Of a stretch of DNA of 37,546 bases, positions 16,638 through 24,920 are shown piece after piece. Each line of letters begins with the position of its first letter. The first letter of the stretch is position 1. The notes under the pieces were generated by a model. The model was not told where the DNA came from. It saw only the letters and a program-made list of their open reading frames with translations, and made no database searches. Origin of the DNA: JBNKFQ01 sp050289385 (lineage in GTDB: Bacteria > Pseudomonadota > Gammaproteobacteria > Pseudomonadales > Porticoccaceae); contig JBNKFQ010000249.1 in NCBI GenBank assembly GCA_050289385.1, positions 1-37,546 of the forward strand, given 5' to 3'. Both the position numbers and the translations under genes were made by a program.

Positions 16638-17567
16638 ATGACAAGTTTACACATTGAAACGCCTCTGATTGAATCTCGCGCTATGGGTGAGAATTTGACT
16701 GGCAATGTCTACCTCAAAATGGAAGCGATGCAACCCTGTGGGTCTTTCAAGGCAAGGGGTATCGGGCACGCATGTAAAAAACATGTGGAGTCTGGTGCAA
16801 ATGCTCTGGTTTCGTCTTCGGGAGGCAATGCCGGGCTTGCCGTTGCCTGGTCGGGCCGCAAACTGCAAGTGCCAGTTACGGTCGTTGTGCCAAAAACGAC
16901 CAAACAAAGGGCCATTGATTTAATCGAGTTGGAGGGCGCCAGGGTCATCGTTACCGGTGACAATTGTGACGAAGCCCATCAACATGCTGTGGATCTGTCA
17001 CAGCACGGCGCGGCGTATATTCACCCGTTTGATGATCCGATGATATGGCAGGGGCATGCGTCGATTGTTGATGAAATTTCAAATGCCGGTATTCGACCGG
17101 ATGCCATTATTTTATCCGTCGGTGGTGGTGGATTGTTATGTGGCGTAGTAGAGGGGTTGCAGGCAAATGGCTGGTCCGACGTGCCGGTGCTGGCAGTCGA
17201 AACGCAGGGGGCGAATTCGTTGAATGCTGCGGTTCTTGCAAACCGCCATGTCAGCATTGATGCAATTACCAGTATTGCAACTTCGCTTGGTGCAAAAAAA
17301 GTGGCTCAACGAGCATTTGATTTGTTGAGTGAACATAATATTGTCAGTCATGTTGTGACGGATAGTGATGCCGTGGACAGCTGTTACCGGTTTTTGGATG
17401 ATCACCGGGCGTTGGTTGAGCCTGCATGTGGCGCCAGTCTATCGGCCGTTTATAAAAGCTGTGACTTTTTAAAGGATAAAAAAAATATTGTTGTTATTGT
17501 GTGTGGTGGCATTGGTGTGACGATGGATCAATTGGGAGCATGGCGGCGCAGTGCCGAAGTTACCTGA
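16638..17567 (+). CDS. PLP-dependent L-serine/L-threonine dehydratase, SDH type
   Basis: This 309-residue enzyme resembles animal-type serine dehydratase. It has YLKMEAMQPCGSFKARGIGH with the PLP lysine Lys38, SSSGGNAGLA (phosphate/substrate loop), HPFDDPMIWQGHASIVDE, the glycine loop SVGGGGLLCGVVEGLQ and the C-terminal VCGGIGVTMDQL. It deaminates serine or threonine to pyruvate or 2-oxobutyrate. The ATG at 16638 follows AGGAGA. In the cofactor-binding 'CGGSN' the family Ser is Ile here (CGGIG). Without a regulatory ACT domain it is likely a catabolic rather than an isoleucine-biosynthetic enzyme, although ilvE lies about 7 kb away. Confidence 0.9.
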   Translation: MTSLHIETPLIESRAMGENLTGNVYLKMEAMQPCGSFKARGIGHACKKHVESGANALVSSSGGNAGLAVAWSGRKLQVPVTVVVPKTTKQRAIDLIELEGARVIVTGDNCDEAHQHAVDLSQHGAAYIHPFDDPMIWQGHASIVDEISNAGIRPDAIILSVGGGGLLCGVVEGLQANGWSDVPVLAVETQGANSLNAAVLANRHVSIDAITSIATSLGAKKVAQRAFDLLSEHNIVSHVVTDSDAVDSCYRFLDDHRALVEPACGASLSAVYKSCDFLKDKKNIVVIVCGGIGVTMDQLGAWRRSAEVT

Positions 17568-17643
17568 GTCGAATGGTGCAGTTGTTGGGTGATTTTTTGA
17601 TAGTCAAATGGTAAAAAAACACAAATTAGCAGGGACGAAAACC

Positions 17644-18510
17644 ATGAAATTTCAAATTATTTTAGGCGTGACCATGGCTTTTTTGGCAAGCTGTGGAGTT
17701 GCCGGAAAAGCAAATGGTGTTGACAAGAAAATAGATTTTGAAGAGGTAAAGTGGTACGCCGCCAGAGCTAAAGCTGCATACGATACCGACAAAAAAATCA
17801 GGCTGGCATTTCCGGATACTGTGCGAGTAACAAGTGTGGATAATACTCGAGTACAGTACTTTCTGGAAAAAAATACCAGTAAAGGTCTTCAGGTTGTCAC
17901 TGTTCGAGGTACAGATAACCTGAAGAATTTTGCCGAGGACGCCGATTATATTCCCTCGAAAAATCCCAGACTCGATATTTATGTTCATCGCGGTTTTGAT
18001 AACGATGCCAGCAAACTCTATGCAGACCTGTTACCTCATCTGGACAAGTCGCTGGAGGTTAGGGTAACGGGCCACTCGTTGGGTGCCGCAATCTCTACGT
18101 TATTGATGATGTATTTGCATGAGGACGGTTTCAAGGTTGGGCATTCCATCAATTTTGGTCAACCCAAGGTGACCAATAAAGAAGGTGCAGAACATTACCA
18201 GTTTTTGCCGCTGACTCGGGTTGTTGACGAAAATGATCTTGTTCCGCTGGTGCCGCCGGTAACATTACTTGATTCAGTGCACGGTATTTACGAACATTTT
18301 GGAGAAGAAGTTGTATTGCTCAACGGCAAATACTATGTGTATATGACCAGGCACAACGCTACTCGAAGGTCAGTGGATGATTTCTGGAAGCAACTCGGTG
18401 ACGAGAGTGTCAAAGAGCACTTTATGGATAATTATCTTCATAACATAAATACCAAACTCAAATCCGCAATCCAGGTGAGTTGGGAAAATCGCGAACAATA
18501 TATTCCGTGA
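17644..18510 (+). CDS. class 3 lipase lipoprotein
   Basis: The ATG at 17644 gives a lipoprotein signal MKFQIILGVTMAFLASC with the lipobox LASC (Cys17). An in-frame start at 17608 would bury it behind 12 extra residues. The mature 272 residues have the lipase class 3 core: TVRGTDNLKNFAEDADY, the nucleophile elbow GHSLGAA with Ser145, FGQPKVTN at 171-178, and DENDLVPLVPP with Asp198. His266 in YLHNI completes a plausible triad. It should cleave acylglycerol or phospholipid esters at the cell envelope. The start of the DUF6164 gene follows within 35 bases. A small GTGACA/TGTCAC hairpin (18507-18527) spans the stop codon. Confidence 0.88.
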   Translation: MKFQIILGVTMAFLASCGVAGKANGVDKKIDFEEVKWYAARAKAAYDTDKKIRLAFPDTVRVTSVDNTRVQYFLEKNTSKGLQVVTVRGTDNLKNFAEDADYIPSKNPRLDIYVHRGFDNDASKLYADLLPHLDKSLEVRVTGHSLGAAISTLLMMYLHEDGFKVGHSINFGQPKVTNKEGAEHYQFLPLTRVVDENDLVPLVPPVTLLDSVHGIYEHFGEEVVLLNGKYYVYMTRHNATRRSVDDFWKQLGDESVKEHFMDNYLHNINTKLKSAIQVSWENREQYIP

Positions 18511-18543
18511 CAGAGAGGCATTGTCACCTTCAAGGAGTAATAT

Positions 18544-18909
18544 GTGGCCGTAATTTTGTTCAGGCTTAACGATGTCCCTGAAGACGAAGCTGATGAGGTT
18601 CGAGCACTGCTTGCCGAAAATAATATTTCATTTTATGAAACCTCAGGTGGTAATTGGGGGATTTCGGTTGCCGCTCTTTGGCTGTCTGATGATGATCAGC
18701 TGTCAGACGCCCGGTCTTTGTTAAGTCATTACCAGGCAGAAAGGTCCGTGCGTATTCGTGCTGAATATGAGCAGCAACGCCAGCAGGGCAAGGCAAAAAC
18801 ATTGCTCTGTCGCATTAAGGATAGCCCTGTCCGAACTATCTTTTTTTTGAGCATTGTATTGATTGTAATCTGGTTGTCTGTCAGCCCTTTTTTCACGTTT
18901 TTTGAGTGA
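18544..18909 (+). CDS. DUF6164-like protein with a C-terminal membrane anchor
   Basis: A GTG start is used; AAGGAG (18532-18537) is six bases upstream and the ATG at 18542 is out of frame. The 121-residue product starts with a soluble ferredoxin-like half (ILFRLNDVPEDEADEVRALLAENNISFYETSGG). A basic coiled segment follows (residues 60-85) and the chain ends in one membrane helix (about 98-117). The N-terminal half is like DUF2007/DUF6164 'signal transducing' domains, whose function is unknown. It probably shares a transcript with the lipase gene just upstream. Confidence 0.72.
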   Translation: MAVILFRLNDVPEDEADEVRALLAENNISFYETSGGNWGISVAALWLSDDDQLSDARSLLSHYQAERSVRIRAEYEQQRQQGKAKTLLCRIKDSPVRTIFFLSIVLIVIWLSVSPFFTFFE

Positions 18910-19015
18910 AGTCAAGCACCCGGATTGACTGAGCCCTGTCGGGGATCTATCTTGCGTGTAGGGAAGGCGTTGGCAGTGAGTACAAATCGTCAGGCCAAAA
19001 CAAGTGGAGGATAGT

Positions 19016-19687
19016 ATGGCTTTTTCGGGTTCGGATCCTGTATCGGGTTTTTTCAGGAAGAAAAGGGGTTGTGGTATTGCAGCATTCGCTGTTTTGCTTG
19101 TGGTGGCAGCATGCACAACAATAAAAAAAGAGCCTGTGAGCAGCGTTAATCTAAAGGATTTTGAAGAGCTAACGCCAGTGACAGATATTGACGCACCCGC
19201 ATCTGATTCTGGCAAGGCCACTTCATATAGCAATGAACAGGTTTCCCGGGGCAAATATCTGGTTGGCTTGCTCGGTTGTGCGGTTTGTCATACTGATGGG
19301 GCGCTGGTTGGCAAACCAGACATGTCAATGAGGCTCGCCGGGTCCACGGTTGGCATTGCCTACACGAACCCGCTGGCAGAACAATCCCCCGGAGTGGTGT
19401 ACCCGCCCAATTTGACCCCTGACCCGGAAACCGGTCTTGGTAAATGGCAGGATAACCAGATTGTCAGAATGATACGTTTGGGAATAGATCGTCACGGCAG
19501 TCGAAACCTGCCTGTGATGCCCTGGCCAAATTACCAAAAGTTAAATGACAGCGACGCGCTGGCTATCGCAGCCTATTTACACAGTCTGGCGCCGATCAAA
19601 AATCGCGTTCCGGCAAACGTATCGCCGGGGGTAAAGGCGGGCTATCCTTATGTTCATTTTGGTGTCTACCAAAGCAGGCGCAATTAA
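19016..19687 (+). CDS. c-type cytochrome lipoprotein, single haem
   Basis: The ATG at 19016 is five bases after GGAGG. The 223-residue product has an N-terminal basic stretch and hydrophobic core ending in the lipobox VAAC (Cys33), so it is an envelope lipoprotein. A single haem site CAVCH (Cys88, Cys91, His92) and a likely distal ligand Met168 in RNLPVMPWPNY define a class I cytochrome c. The segment PPNLTPDPETGLGKW is typical of the small cytochrome subunits that accept electrons from alcohol or aldehyde dehydrogenases and thiosulfate enzymes. No dehydrogenase gene is adjacent, so its electron donor is unknown. Confidence 0.9.
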   Translation: MAFSGSDPVSGFFRKKRGCGIAAFAVLLVVAACTTIKKEPVSSVNLKDFEELTPVTDIDAPASDSGKATSYSNEQVSRGKYLVGLLGCAVCHTDGALVGKPDMSMRLAGSTVGIAYTNPLAEQSPGVVYPPNLTPDPETGLGKWQDNQIVRMIRLGIDRHGSRNLPVMPWPNYQKLNDSDALAIAAYLHSLAPIKNRVPANVSPGVKAGYPYVHFGVYQSRRN

Positions 19688-19699
19688 CTGAAAGCTTGC

Positions 19700-19717
19700 A
19701 CCCCGGTTTGCCGGGGT
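19700..19717. terminator. hairpin terminator between convergent cytochrome c and azoR genes
   Basis: ACCCCGG (19700-19706) pairs with CCGGGGT (19711-19717) around a four-base TTTG loop. A short T run (attt) follows. It lies between the convergent ends at 19687 and 19743 and could serve both genes; the short T tract makes it a modest intrinsic terminator. Confidence 0.6.
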
Positions 19718-19742
19718 ATTTCAGGTGAGGTGCTTAACTGCT

Positions 19743-20348
19743 TTAAGCGGCCGCTTTCCTGATAAGCCGGGCTTGTGCTTGTGCCAGCGATTGTTCGCGA
19801 ACAGTGTTGTTCAAGGCCAGGCCTTCCGCGTAGATAAATTCAATGTCATTAATTCCAATAAAGTTAAAAAATGTGCGGATGAACACCGTCTGTGTGTCTG
19901 CGGGAGTGCCGGCGTATTGACCACCGCGAGTAGCTATTACGTAGAGTTTCTTGCCGGTCACCAGGCCTTCAGGGCCATTTCCACTGTAGCGGAATGTAAC
20001 ACCGGCGCGAGCGATATGATCAATCCATGATTTGAGTGTGGAGGGCACACCAAAATTGTAAAGGGGTAAACCCAGCACAATAATGTCGCTCTGCTGTAAT
20101 TCGCTGATCAACTGGTCTGAAAGTCGCACAGAGCTTTTCTGATTAGCGTTGCGTTCACTCTCCGGCAAACCAAACCCGGCGAAGCTTTCAGCAGTCAGGT
20201 GTGGGATGTTCTTTTCGTTGAGATCGCGTCTGGTAACCACCAGCCCGGCTTCATTGTTTTGCAGTTGAGCGATAAAACGTTCTGCCAGGTTATTGGAAGT
20301 TGCCTGTTTGCCGAACAGGCTGGTTTGTAAGGACAGTAGTTTGGTCAT
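19743..20348 (-). CDS. azoR: FMN-dependent NADH-azoreductase
   Basis: This 201-residue flavodoxin-fold enzyme has the AzoR signatures. They are the N-terminal LLSLQTSLFGKQATSN (FMN phosphate loop), LPLYNFGVPSTLKSWIDHIARAGVTFRY (95-121) and ATRGGQY (139-145). Length fits the family. AzoR reduces quinones, and azo dyes in vitro, by two-electron transfer from NADH, protecting against quinone stress. GGAG (20356-20359) precedes the ATG. It is divergent from a LysR regulator with a 127-bp shared control region, the usual arrangement for LysR-controlled azoR genes. Confidence 0.93.
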   Translation of the reverse strand: MTKLLSLQTSLFGKQATSNNLAERFIAQLQNNEAGLVVTRRDLNEKNIPHLTAESFAGFGLPESERNANQKSSVRLSDQLISELQQSDIIVLGLPLYNFGVPSTLKSWIDHIARAGVTFRYSGNGPEGLVTGKKLYVIATRGGQYAGTPADTQTVFIRTFFNFIGINDIEFIYAEGLALNNTVREQSLAQAQARLIRKAAA

Positions 20349-20439
20349 GGTGTATCTCCGTAACGTCGTCTGTTGTCATTTGTGCACTGCATGGCAGGGT
20401 TGGCATTAAGATACATCCAAAAATACGATAAATAACTGG

Positions 20440-20463
20440 TATAATTCGATCAATTAAATCGAA
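20440..20463 (+). promoter_or_regulatory. lysR promoter -10 overlapped by an inverted repeat
   Basis: A perfect TATAAT (20440-20445), preceded by TG one base upstream (extended -10), lies 30 bases before the LysR start. It is overlapped by TTCGAT (20445-20450), which pairs with ATCGAA (20458-20463) across seven bases. The 19-bp inverted repeat contains the T-N11-A form bound by LysR proteins. Binding there would repress lysR itself and could activate azoR on the other strand. The sites are seen; the regulation is inferred. Confidence 0.5.
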
Positions 20464-20475
20464 AAAATAGATATT

Positions 20476-21366
20476 ATGAGAGATTGCCCAAAAGTTACCC
20501 TGGAGCAGTGGCGTATGCTTTTGGCCGTGATCGAGCATGGCAGTTTTGCCGCAGCGGCTGATAAGCTCCTCAAAAGTCAGTCCACGGTAAGTTATGCCAT
20601 GACCAGGCTGCAGCAACATTTGGGGGTGCAGATATTCAGGATGCAAGGTCGAAAAGCGGTACTTACCGAGGCTGGAGAACTGGTATTGCGCCGTGCACGT
20701 GGTCTGGTAAGTGAGGCGAGAGCGCTGGAGCAGGCTGCGCTGGACCTGGCTCACGGCTGGGAGCCTGAAATACGCATACAGGTTGATGTCATTTTTCCAC
20801 AGGATTTTTTAACACGGGTATTGCAGCGCTTTGCCCCTGAATCTCGTCATACTCGGGTGGAATTGATAGAAGGGTCTTTGTCGGGAACGCAAGATGCAAT
20901 TGTGCATGCCCAGGCTGACATCGCACTGGGAGGCGTGTTGCCGACAGGCTTTTTGTCTGAGTCGATTGGGCAGATCAAGTTTATATCGGTTGCGCATGCG
21001 CAACATCCACTGGTAAAGCTGCAAAGGCCATTACACGAAGTTGACCTCAAACAGCACAGACAAATTGTTGTGCGAGATTCAGGGCCTCGACGACGTTTGG
21101 ATAGCGGATGGCTGGGAGCAGAGCAGCGCTGGACAGTCAGCCATTTCTATCAGTCCATCAATTTGTTGGTGGCTGGCCTCGGTTATGCTTTTGTACCGGA
21201 CCATATGGTGCAATCTTTCATGGATCGGGGGGAACTGGTTGAGTTACCAGTTGCCAGTGGCAGTACCCGAGATGTGCCACTGCATATGGTTTTTGCCGAT
21301 AGCGCTAACGCTGGCCCGGCATTACAGCGTTTTGCGGAAATTGTCAGGGAAGAAGCACTGGCTTGA
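20476..21366 (+). CDS. LysR family transcriptional regulator
   Basis: The 296-residue product has the LysR winged helix-turn-helix (about residues 7-66): EQWRMLLAVIEHGSFAAAADKLLKSQSTVSYAMTRLQQHLGVQIF, followed by a linker helix and a periplasmic-binding-like effector domain. It is divergent from azoR and likely controls it in response to a quinone or similar compound. A predicted operator overlaps its own -10 box. Its end at 21366 is convergent with the PH-domain gene at 21433. Confidence 0.93.
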   Translation: MRDCPKVTLEQWRMLLAVIEHGSFAAAADKLLKSQSTVSYAMTRLQQHLGVQIFRMQGRKAVLTEAGELVLRRARGLVSEARALEQAALDLAHGWEPEIRIQVDVIFPQDFLTRVLQRFAPESRHTRVELIEGSLSGTQDAIVHAQADIALGGVLPTGFLSESIGQIKFISVAHAQHPLVKLQRPLHEVDLKQHRQIVVRDSGPRRRLDSGWLGAEQRWTVSHFYQSINLLVAGLGYAFVPDHMVQSFMDRGELVELPVASGSTRDVPLHMVFADSANAGPALQRFAEIVREEALA

Positions 21367-21432
21367 GGTGCTTGCTCCAGAGTAGGGTTGCAGGTAGCAG
21401 CAGTTTATCAGACACACTATCCGTTTCCGGAA

Positions 21433-23010
21433 TCACCAGACAAATTCACGATGGGCGACTTCTCTGATTACGCTTGCCTCAATCTGTAGTGCCGTGGCGT
21501 TGCCGAGGTAAGGTATTTTGAGATGGCGTGAACCAAATTTTGCCCCGGCGGTATCGACTGCCAGGCTTGCCATGTTATGCCGGCGGTCGAAAGGTGTTTC
21601 GGTAATAACAACAGATTGAATCTTGCTCAGGCGAACGAATACTTCACTTTTGAACCAGACGCCGCGTCGATACCCGATAACATCGTTACCCAGATGGTAA
21701 CCCATATTGCGAATGGCAGAACGGCTATACCAGTAAACAGGGAAGACCAACAGCAGGGGTAGCAGAAACAGCGCGAGTTTTACCTTTTCCGCAATATAGA
21801 TCTGGCCCATGTAGTCGGGCAGAGAGAAATACAGCAGTGCGAGGACTGCCATTAGCCAGCCGCCGAGACGCACGGCCACGCGGCGCCAGGCACGGGGTTC
21901 GACAGGTTGCCACTGGATCTGGTCCCAGCAAACGTCATGTTGAATGGCTTTCAGAAAGGACTCTCGCTGCCCGGCCGGTAACACTGGAGCCAGCAAGTTT
22001 ATGGTGCTGTTATTGGCATCGGTTTGAGTGCCACCGGCAGTTTCCACAGACACACTTATACGCTTTAGCAGGCGGTGAATGGGAGAGTTATGAACTCGCA
22101 ACAGCTGAACTCGGCGGGTAGGAACAGAGGCGTGTCGCCGGGTCAGGAGACCTGACGAAATCGCCAGCTTTTGTCTGTCACGCCACAGGGTAAAGCCGTG
22201 GTATTTCAGAATGACAATAAAGGTTGAGGCTAGCCACAGTGATACCAGGCTGCTCAGGGGAAGAACCAGGCCATAAATTACCCAGCCCCAGGATCGGCTG
22301 ATGGAAAAGTACTCGGCAACATACGCATACATTAATTTCTGCAGGTCTGGCATCTCTGGCGAGTTTTGTAATATCGCACCGACAATGGCCCCGAGAATTA
22401 CCGGGCCACGCCATTGCAAAAGCCCACAACGCATCATGTCCGCGAAGTTCAGCGTAAGTAGCGGCGGTTGAGTTAGCTGATCAGTTGGTTCTGCTGTATC
22501 GATTGCCTGTTGTTTTTGGCCGTGGTTATGCACATGGTCGCGAATGGTTTGGATGGCATCTGTAGATAGGACATTAATGATCGCCTCGGGCTTGTTGCCA
22601 GACGCAGACTCCAGTTGCAGGCGGCCCACCCCCAGCATGCGGTGCAATATATTTTCGGTAATCTGAACGTTCTGAATGCGTTCAACGGGTACATGCCGAA
22701 CACTGCGAAACAGGACGCCTTGTTTGATAACTATTTGGTCCCGGGTGAGCCAGTAACGGTATACACGACACTGCGCGATAGAGTAGAGCGATGCCAGCAA
22801 ACCGATACCCATAGCGCCGGTTTGATAATCTATAGAGCCGGTTGCCAGCGCGATAAATATTGGCAAGGCCAGGGTTTTGATGGAGTCCCAGACGGCAAAA
22901 AGCGGAGAAGCCGGGTGCAAATGCAGAGGTTCGCTTTCGGGCAGTGAAGTTTGTTCAGATAGCGTCACTGGTTTTCGCGCCTGATCTGGATAGCTGGTCA
23001 CGCAGTTCAT
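21433..23010 (-). CDS. membrane protein with three bacterial PH (bPH2/YdbT-like) domains
   Basis: The product of about 525 residues has hydrophobic pairs near residues 40-75, 200-275 and 370-430. Three repeats of the bPH2 pattern separate them, each with a '..GLL.R....VP..R.Q.V.....P..R' core: VLFRSVRHVPVERIQNVQI, GLLTRRHASVPTRRVQLLRV and GVWFKSEVFVRLSKIQSVVI. This is the YdbT/YvqB layout. It overlaps the upstream ydbS-like gene: ATG 23010 gives a 56-base overlap, and GTG 22968 a 14-base overlap, so the start is uncertain. YdbS/YdbT pairs are inner-membrane proteins reported in Bacillus to affect sensitivity to certain bacteriocins; the role in Proteobacteria is not established. Confidence 0.85.
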   Translation of the reverse strand: MNCVTSYPDQARKPVTLSEQTSLPESEPLHLHPASPLFAVWDSIKTLALPIFIALATGSIDYQTGAMGIGLLASLYSIAQCRVYRYWLTRDQIVIKQGVLFRSVRHVPVERIQNVQITENILHRMLGVGRLQLESASGNKPEAIINVLSTDAIQTIRDHVHNHGQKQQAIDTAEPTDQLTQPPLLTLNFADMMRCGLLQWRGPVILGAIVGAILQNSPEMPDLQKLMYAYVAEYFSISRSWGWVIYGLVLPLSSLVSLWLASTFIVILKYHGFTLWRDRQKLAISSGLLTRRHASVPTRRVQLLRVHNSPIHRLLKRISVSVETAGGTQTDANNSTINLLAPVLPAGQRESFLKAIQHDVCWDQIQWQPVEPRAWRRVAVRLGGWLMAVLALLYFSLPDYMGQIYIAEKVKLALFLLPLLLVFPVYWYSRSAIRNMGYHLGNDVIGYRRGVWFKSEVFVRLSKIQSVVITETPFDRRHNMASLAVDTAGAKFGSRHLKIPYLGNATALQIEASVIREVAHREFVW

Positions 23011-23434
23011 CGGCCCTGCTGTGTAGTATTCCGGACAGGGAAACCGAGGCGTTGGTGGTGCCAGCGGTATGAACAATCAATGTGCCCAACTGGTATTTGC
23101 GTTGCAGTGGCCCCTGGGTGACATCGGTGTGCTGTATACGGTTGTGTGGCACCAGAACACGGCTGCGCCACCAGATCCCGCGCTGTATATACAAGCCTTC
23201 GGTTTTCAGCCAGTAGCGCGTGCGCTGGTATCGGGCGGCTGGCATCCAAAGCAGCAGGGGCGTCAGCAACAGTGTCGATATGACGGCTATCCAGGTAACG
23301 GGCTCAAAAGCAAACCGCCACAAGCTGGCTGCAGACACCGCCAGCAAGATAAGCATAATGACGGCATTGTGAAGCCGGGCAACAGTAACGCTGCCGGGCG
23401 CCAGTTGTTGGGCATTTGTCGGAATAGCATCCAT
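22955..23434 (-). CDS. membrane protein with one bacterial PH (bPH2/YdbS-like) domain
   Basis: This 159-residue protein has two hydrophobic helices (about residues 22-40 and 46-65). A bPH2 domain follows: YWLKTEGLYIQRGIWWRSRVLVPHNRIQHTDVTQGPLQRKYQLGTL up to VHTAGT. It is the YdbS-type partner of the next gene, with which it overlaps, so the two are translated together and probably form one complex in the inner membrane. No strong ribosome binding site precedes its ATG. Confidence 0.85.
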   Translation of the reverse strand: MDAIPTNAQQLAPGSVTVARLHNAVIMLILLAVSAASLWRFAFEPVTWIAVISTLLLTPLLLWMPAARYQRTRYWLKTEGLYIQRGIWWRSRVLVPHNRIQHTDVTQGPLQRKYQLGTLIVHTAGTTNASVSLSGILHSRADELRDQLSRSGAKTSDAI

Positions 23435-23508
23435 ACGGGTTCAGGGTCCTGAATATTAAAAACCGTCTGCCTGATGTACCAACCCGAACGATACTTTAAG
23501 AGGTGCCA

Positions 23509-23526
23509 TCCCCGCCAGGGCGGGGA
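23509..23526. terminator. GC-rich hairpin downstream of ilvE
   Basis: TCCCCGC (23509-23515) pairs perfectly with GCGGGGA (23520-23526) around a four-base loop. It lies between the ilvE stop (23535) and the ydbS start (23434). No T run follows on the minus strand, so it may be a weak terminator or an mRNA 3'-end stabiliser rather than a classical Rho-independent terminator. Confidence 0.4.
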
Positions 23527-23534
23527 CCCATAAA

Positions 23535-24602
23535 TCAGAAGTCTACGGTTCGCGTCCAGCCAAAAGTGTCTTCTTTGGTGCCGTATTGAATACCGGTCAG
23601 CTCGGTATATATGTGCTTTGCCACAGGGCCGGTCTGATTGTTATTGACCAGATATTCCCTGTCGCGCATACCAAGTTTACCGACCGGGGAAATAACCGCC
23701 GCGGTGCCACAACCAAATACCTCAGTGATATCGCCGGATTCGATGTCGGCCAGCACATCGTTAATATCGAGCTGGTCCTCGGATACGTCGTAGCCCAGAG
23801 AACGCCCCAGTTCAATTACGGACTTGCGAGTGATGCCGGGCAATATGCTGCCCGACAGAGCTGGTGTTCTGATCCGTTTGTCTCCGTAGACAAACATGAT
23901 ATTCATAGCGCCGACTTCTTCCACATAGCGCCCTTCCACAGCGTCGAGCCACAGCACCTGGGAATAACCCTTGTCGGTTGCTTCCTTCCCGACAAACAGG
24001 CTGGATGCATAGTTACCGCCGGTTTTGGCTTCGCCAACACCGCCTTTAACAGCGCGCCGGTAAGTATCGGAAATGTACACACCTACCGGATTAAATCCAC
24101 CCTTGAAGTAGGGGCCCACTGGACCGCCAATGACATAGTGTAAATAGGTGTCGCTTGGCACCACGCCCAGGGCGGCCTTGGTGGCGATCATGGTGGGCCG
24201 AATGTAATAGGACGAGCCGGGTTCAGATGGCACCCATTCGTTATCCAGTCCCACCAGTGTGGAGATGGATTCGATAAACATCTCTTCGTCTACCGTGGGC
24301 ATTGCCATCCGGGTGGCTGAGTTGTTAAAGCGACGAGCGTTTTCCTCGGGTCGGAACAGATTGATTTTTCCGTCTGGACGGCGGTAAGCCTTCAGGCCCT
24401 CAAAGATTTCCTGCGCATAGTGGAAAACCGCACAGGCCGGGTCAAGGGTAAACGGGTGGTATGGGCCAACGGTTGCATCATGCCAGGCGCCGTCGCGATA
24501 CTCCTGAGTGAACATGCGATTTGAAAATACCCCGCCAAAGCCCAACTCGGCAGGAACCGGTTTCAGGTCTTTTTCTTCCAGAGGCAAAACAGAGATAGTC
24601 AT
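23535..24602 (-). CDS. ilvE: branched-chain amino acid aminotransferase
   Basis: The ATG at 24602 follows GGAG by a few bases and gives 355 residues. The sequence is a type II BCAT of fold-type IV. Motifs are the N-terminal FGGVFSNRMFTQEYRDGAWHDA, FHYAQEIFEGLKAYRRPDG, RPTMIATKAALGV, the PLP lysine Lys193 in GEAKTGGNYASSL, LDAVEGRYVEEVGAMNIMFV and ITEVFGCGTAAVISPVG. It interconverts leucine, isoleucine and valine with their 2-oxo acids using glutamate. It is transcribed alone, towards the PH-domain genes. A perfect TATAAT lies about 84 bases upstream of the start. Confidence 0.96.
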   Translation of the reverse strand: MTISVLPLEEKDLKPVPAELGFGGVFSNRMFTQEYRDGAWHDATVGPYHPFTLDPACAVFHYAQEIFEGLKAYRRPDGKINLFRPEENARRFNNSATRMAMPTVDEEMFIESISTLVGLDNEWVPSEPGSSYYIRPTMIATKAALGVVPSDTYLHYVIGGPVGPYFKGGFNPVGVYISDTYRRAVKGGVGEAKTGGNYASSLFVGKEATDKGYSQVLWLDAVEGRYVEEVGAMNIMFVYGDKRIRTPALSGSILPGITRKSVIELGRSLGYDVSEDQLDINDVLADIESGDITEVFGCGTAAVISPVGKLGMRDREYLVNNNQTGPVAKHIYTELTGIQYGTKEDTFGWTRTVDF

Positions 24603-24685
24603 AATGGACTCCACTCATCTAATAACGGCGACTCTAACGGCGACGATCAAGTTATACAGGCCCTGTAGCCTGTAAAAAGCAAATC

Positions 24686-24720
24686 ATTATAGATCAACCA
24701 AATGAAAAGTCTCTTGTCAA
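24686..24720 (-). promoter_or_regulatory. candidate ilvE promoter
   Basis: On the minus strand a perfect TATAAT (24686-24691) and a perfect TTGACA (24715-24720) are present, but 23 bases apart rather than the usual 17. The -10 alone may be real with another -35, or the spacing may make the promoter activator-dependent. Two AACGGCGAC direct repeats lie in the predicted leader, between 24620 and 24645. Confidence 0.4.
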
Positions 24721-24920
24721 ATTGATCAAAAAATGAACAAATGGTGTGGTGGTGAGCGGTAATTTTCAAGTTGTGCGTGTTTACTGGTCCCGAAAGCTGG
24801 TTTTCTCGTGGATTTGGTGAAAAGTTGCAGTTTTGAGCTTGCAGCTTCCGGCTTGCAATGAGTATTCTGGAGTAACCATTTCTCAATGGAGTTTGAGTAA
24901 ACTGGTGTAGCCTGTAACGG
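24721..24920. other. non-coding stretch with no recognised feature
   Basis: Two hundred bases between the ilvE promoter and the structured element. No credible gene, hairpin terminator or operator was seen. The 11-mer gtagcctgtaa occurs at 24665-24675 and again at 24907-24917, just before the element; it may be chance. Confidence 0.4.

Noticed and set aside
18507..18527. GTGACA/TGTCAC hairpin across the lipase stop codon as a terminator
   Set aside because: The stem is only six pairs with no T run, and the DUF6164 ribosome binding site follows at once.
24665..24917. Direct 11-base repeat gtagcctgtaa at 24665 and 24907 as target duplication of a mobile element
   Set aside because: The second copy is four bases outside the element's left end and none is at its right end, so it does not flank the element.
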